Part shown: one piece after another, positions 6,027-9,754 of the stretch
How the letters are laid out: every line of letters begins with the position of its first letter
Numbering within the stretch: the first letter of the stretch is position 1
Source: a candidate division Hyd24-12 bacterium UBA5074
Lineage (GTDB): Bacteria; Fermentibacterota; Fermentibacteria; Fermentibacterales; Fermentibacteraceae
Direction: 5' to 3'
Assembly (NCBI GenBank): GCA_002414865.1
Contig: DIAQ01000098.1
Coordinates: 67,550-77,303, forward strand
DNA: 9,754 nt
Notes under the pieces: model-generated
What the model was told of the DNA's origin: nothing
The model's database searches: none
What the model saw: only the letters and a program-made list of their open reading frames with translations
Made by a program: the position numbers and the translations under genes

Positions 6027-7412
6027 TCAGCGCATCCTTCCGGACATCATCTCCCTGACCTCGGGAACCCCGCCCTGCAGGATGAGGTATCCGTCGGGCG
6101 GCTCCGAGGGCGTTATCTCCCCCGCGATCGGCGTCGTCATTATCCTCTGGACCTCGTCGTGATCCGAGGTGACTCCCAGCGCCCAGCAGAGCTTCATGTA
6201 CGCGACCTCGGGCAGCGTGTTGGCGAGGGGCACGACACCGCGCTGCATCAGGAGCCTGCCAGTGTCGTAGACGTACATCTGGGTGTAACCCCAGAGGGTC
6301 TGGACGGTCATGAACACGTGGACCCCCGCCTCGGTGGCCTGGCGCAGTGGCTCGTACAGGGGCTTGTTCACGTGCCCCAGCCCGGTCCCCGCGATGACGA
6401 TGCCCTTGTAGCCCTTCTCGACGAGGCCGGTGATCATGTCCGGGTTCATGTTCGGGTAGTAGTAGACCATGGCCACCCGGTCCTCGAACACCGGGGAGAT
6501 GACCGGCTTCCTCTCCGGGTCCCTCCTGCGGAAATCCTTCTTCAGATATGTGAAGCTGGTCCGGTCGACCATCGCAAGCGGGATGTCCCCGATCGTCCTG
6601 AACGTGCTCCTGTAGCTCGAGTGCATCTTCCTGACCCTCGTGCCCCTGTGCAGGAGCCCGTACTTGTCGCTGGTGGGTCCGAACATGCACACCATGACCT
6701 CGGCGGCCTCGCAGTATCCGGCGGTCCTGGTGGCGTGCATCAGGTTCAGCGCGGCATCGCTTGAAGGCCTGTCGCTGGATCTCTGCGAGCCGACGAGCAC
6801 AACGGGCACGGGGAGATCCTGGCACATGAAGGACAGGATCGCGGCCGTATGGTGCATCGTGTCGGTGCCGTGACCGATGACGATGCCGGCCACGCCCTTC
6901 TCGATCTCCCTGCCTATGGCCTCCGCGAGCGCTGTGTACTGAACCGGACCCATGTCCTCGCTGAAGATACCGAAGAGCTTCTCGGTCTCCAGGTTGCATA
7001 TGCCGGCAAGCTCGGGCACGGCTCCGTACAGCTCGCCGGGGCTGAAGGCCGGGATCACGGCCCCGGTCCTGTAGTCGAGCCTGCTGGCGATGGTCCCTCC
7101 CGTCCCGAGCAGCTTCACCTTCGGCAGCCCTGGATTGAACGGGAAGTCCTTCTCCGGGATCTGGTAGTGCGCCTCGCGGGAGCCCACCACGGCGATGGAG
7201 GTCACCTTGGCCGCGGCGATGCCGATATTGTAGCCGCTCACCAGCTTGAGGACGATGTGCCTGTCATCGGCGGTCTCGGACCTCGGGAGAATCACGCCCT
7301 TGAACAGGTTGCTCCCCGCCATGAGCTCGACGTCGTCCCAGACGCCTGCTCCGAGCCGCTCGAGGACCTCCCTGGCCTCACCCCTGTAGCCCTTCAGTCT
7401 GTCTGTCGTCAT
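6027..7412 (-). CDS. gatD: Glu-tRNA(Gln) amidotransferase subunit D (archaeal-type GatD, asparaginase family)
   Basis: In archaea GatD hydrolyses glutamine (or asparagine) and passes ammonia to GatE, which converts Glu-tRNA(Gln) to Gln-tRNA(Gln). The 461-residue protein has both parts of GatD rather than a plain L-asparaginase. The N-terminal domain (about 25-78) carries FKGVILP and the conserved LKLVSGYNIGI (55-65). The asparaginase core begins at about 98: GTGGTIAS (103-110, nucleophile-like Thr107), then DYRTGAVIPAF, HGTDTMHHTA (181-190, Thr183-Asp184 pair), GSQRSSDRPSSDAALN (208-223), and GTRVRKMHSS with Lys262 in the place of the catalytic lysine. All catalytic positions are present. The AGG-rich arginine codons match the neighbours, so there is no sign of recent transfer. 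No gatE is in the window. The ATG is preceded by GGGAG about ten bases upstream and lies 52 bp after rpoN. Confidence 0.92.
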   Translation of the reverse strand: MTTDRLKGYRGEAREVLERLGAGVWDDVELMAGSNLFKGVILPRSETADDRHIVLKLVSGYNIGIAAAKVTSIAVVGSREAHYQIPEKDFPFNPGLPKVKLLGTGGTIASRLDYRTGAVIPAFSPGELYGAVPELAGICNLETEKLFGIFSEDMGPVQYTALAEAIGREIEKGVAGIVIGHGTDTMHHTAAILSFMCQDLPVPVVLVGSQRSSDRPSSDAALNLMHATRTAGYCEAAEVMVCMFGPTSDKYGLLHRGTRVRKMHSSYRSTFRTIGDIPLAMVDRTSFTYLKKDFRRRDPERKPVISPVFEDRVAMVYYYPNMNPDMITGLVEKGYKGIVIAGTGLGHVNKPLYEPLRQATEAGVHVFMTVQTLWGYTQMYVYDTGRLLMQRGVVPLANTLPEVAYMKLCWALGVTSDHDEVQRIMTTPIAGEITPSEPPDGYLILQGGVPEVREMMSGRMR

Positions 7413-7464
7413 CGCGGATGCTCTCCCTGGTTGTGCGAGGGGCGGGAAAGGCGCCTCTCCGATG

Positions 7465-8939
7465 CTACCTGTACCTCTTCCGGTGTGTCTTCGCCGGGAT
7501 GTCCATGCTTCCCCGGTAGTTGGCGACCGTCCTCCTCTTCACGACGAAGCCCCTGGTCGTCAGTATGCGCGCCAGGTCCTCGTCGGAGTACGGCCTTGCC
7601 GGATCCTCCCTCTCGATGATCTTCCTGAGCTCCTCCTTGACGGTCCTGGTCGAGATTTCCTCGCCCTGCGGGAGCCCCCTGTTGAAGAAATAGCGCATCT
7701 CGAAGACCCCCTGCGGGGTCTGGACATACTTGCCATTGATCGCCCTGCTTATGGTCGACTGGTTGCACTTGAGATGCTCGGCGGCCTGCTGCAGGGTGAG
7801 CGGCCTCAGCGAGTCCACCCCCGAGTCCAGGAAGCCGCGCTGGTAATCCGCAATATACTCCGCGATCCGTCCGACGGTCTGCTGCCTCTGCATTATCGAG
7901 CGGAGGAACAGACTCGCGCGGGCCAGCTTGTCCCTGACGTACTCCCTCTCCTCCGGGAGGGTCGAGCGGGATTCGAGAGCTCGCCTGTTCCGCTCCGAGA
8001 TGATGAGCATGGGGAACCTGGAATCGTTGACGGTCGTCACGAAGTTGCCGTCGATCTTCTCGATGGTGACGTCCGGTATGATCACGGAGTTGGTGTCCGG
8101 CGCGAAGTCGCTGCCCGGATAAGGGTTGAAGGTCTTGATGATCTCGACGGCGTCCTGGACCTCGCGGGGTGTGACGCCGAGCTTCTTCGCGATCGCCGGG
8201 TACTGCCTGCCGAGGATGGCCTCGAAGCAGCAGGACACCATGCGCCTCTCGAGTGACGAGACACCATACCCCCTCAGGGAGAGCTGGTAGTCCAGGGCCT
8301 CCGGCACGGTGCAGAAGCCCACCCCGGCGGGCTCGAGCTTCCTGACGGTCGACACCGCCCCCTCCAGCAGCCCGGGCGGGCCGCCCCAGCCGGCCTCGAG
8401 CTCCGCGATGCCCATGGAGAGCAGGCCGTGCCCGTCGAGGGAGTAGACCACGAAGCGGCAGGCCTCCTCCTGGTCGGCCGGCAGGCGCAGATCCGATATC
8501 TGCTTCAGGAGGTGCTCCGAGAGGGTCTCCTTCTCGACGATCTCGGGCCGCCAGGGTTCCTCCGGATTCCAGCCGGAACCCTCGTAGCCGGTGTCCTCGA
8601 GCCCGTCGAGGAACTCCATGTGATCCTCGTCGGCATCCGCGCGGCGGGGCTCCTCCTCGGACTGCTCCGGCCCGGCCTCCTCGCCACCTTCGGTGGTCTC
8701 GCCGTCGGCCCGGGGTCCCTCGGCCGCCTCAGGGGGGGTCTCCTCCTCCCCCTGGTCCGGGGACGCATCGTCCTGTTTCACCTCGAGCAGCGGGTTCTCC
8801 ACCAGCTCGGTCTCGATGAGCTTGTCAAGATCGACGGAGGGTATCTGCAGGAGCTCGAGCGACTGCCTCAGGGCCGGGCTCAGGATGATCCCCGGCATCT
8901 GCACGAGGCGTCCTGTCTGCCTGAGCTCCATCCCCGGCA

Positions 8940-8940
<1 letters not shown>
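7465..8940 (-). CDS. rpoN: RNA polymerase sigma-54 factor
   Basis: Alternative sigma factor that directs polymerase to -24/-12 promoters and needs AAA+ activators. At 491 residues it has all three regions. Region I (about 5-53) is the Gln/Leu-rich activator-response segment (LRQTGRLVQMPGIILSPALR, then QSLELLQIP and LIETELVENPLLE). Region II (about 56-130) is strongly acidic and low-complexity. The core-binding domain follows from about 135 (LSEHLLKQISDLRL). The helix-turn-helix is at about 381-400 (LTLQQAAEHLKCNQSTISRA), then INGKYVQTPQGVFEMRYFF. The RpoN box is KRRTVANYRG at 468-477, against the usual ARRTVAKYRE. The ATG overlaps the lptB stop by one base (TGATG), implying coupled translation. 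The lptB-rpoN order is common in Gram-negatives; here gatD follows instead of hpf. Confidence 0.97.
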
Positions 8941-9682
<742 letters not shown>

Positions 9683-9686
<4 letters not shown>

Positions 9687-9754
9687 GAATCCTCCCTGCG
9701 ATAGCTGTAGGTGCCCCTGACGGCCCCGGTGACCGTGACCGTCTCGGGTGATCC
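9683..9754 (-). CDS. lptA: C-terminal end of an LptA/OstA-like periplasmic LPS-transport protein (partial)
   Basis: Only 23 codons plus the TGA are present. They read GSPETVTVTGAVRGTYSYRR followed by EDS. The alternating beta-strand pattern (VTVTGxVxGxYxY) matches the last strands of the OstA/LptA jellyroll, which bridges LPS across the periplasm. The stop overlaps the lptB GTG as GTGA, the arrangement expected for lptA-lptB. The identification rests mainly on position; an LptC-LptA fusion or another OstA-domain protein would look the same here. Confidence 0.6.

Noticed and set aside
5914..6999. 361-codon minus-strand frame overlapping gatD and the PF04008 gene
   Set aside because: Out-of-frame shadow, rich in Arg/His/Gly. 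Both overlapped genes have clear family motifs in another frame.
7413..7464. Possible terminator hairpin between rpoN and gatD
   Set aside because: GAGG and CCTC arms can pair around the GGCGGGAAAGG segment, but the stem has mismatches and no T-run follows.

Overview
The window reads as a core-genome segment of a high-GC, Gram-negative-type bacterium. The presence of LptB and an LptA-like tail implies an outer membrane with lipopolysaccharide export. RpoN and a bacterial F-type ATP synthase confirm a bacterial host. Every supported gene is on the minus strand, so genes are read from high to low coordinates. Codon use is distinctive for a GC-rich genome, with many AGG arginine codons and some ATA isoleucine codons. 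Together with an archaeal-type GatD and a PF04008 'adenosine-specific kinase', this suggests an uncultured or deep-branching phylum rather than a familiar proteobacterium. The phylum cannot be named from the sequence alone.

Layout in transcription order. (1) Envelope/regulation block, 9754 to 7465: the last 23 codons of an LptA/OstA-like protein, then lptB (LPS-export ATPase), then rpoN (sigma-54). These are joined by a 4-base GTGA overlap and a 1-base TGATG overlap. This is the lptA-lptB-rpoN order known from many Gram-negatives, but the usual next genes (hpf, ptsN) are absent. (2) Accessory pair, 7412 to 5501: gatD, the asparaginase-like subunit of the archaeal Glu-tRNA(Gln) amidotransferase, then, 25 bp later, a PF04008 protein. 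(3) ATP synthase operon, 5393 to the window edge: a small AtpZ/AtpI-like membrane protein, then atpB (a), atpE (c), atpF (b), atpH (delta), atpA (alpha), atpG (gamma) and the first 195 codons of atpD (beta), which runs off the left end. atpC would be expected beyond it.

The one clear regulatory gap is 5394-5500. It is unusually AT-rich and carries a good sigma-70-type promoter (TTGACG, 17 bp, TATATA) pointing into the atp operon. A 12-bp perfect palindrome straddles the end of its -10 box and the predicted start of transcription. All other gaps are 52 bp or less, and several gene pairs overlap, so the rest appears organised as tightly coupled operons.

Most of the window is housekeeping. The parts worth a second look are the GatD/PF04008 pair in a bacterial setting, the palindrome in the atp promoter, a run of ten G residues inside atpG, a variant RpoN box and a signal-peptide-like start on subunit a. 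I did not find a convincing new multi-gene system.
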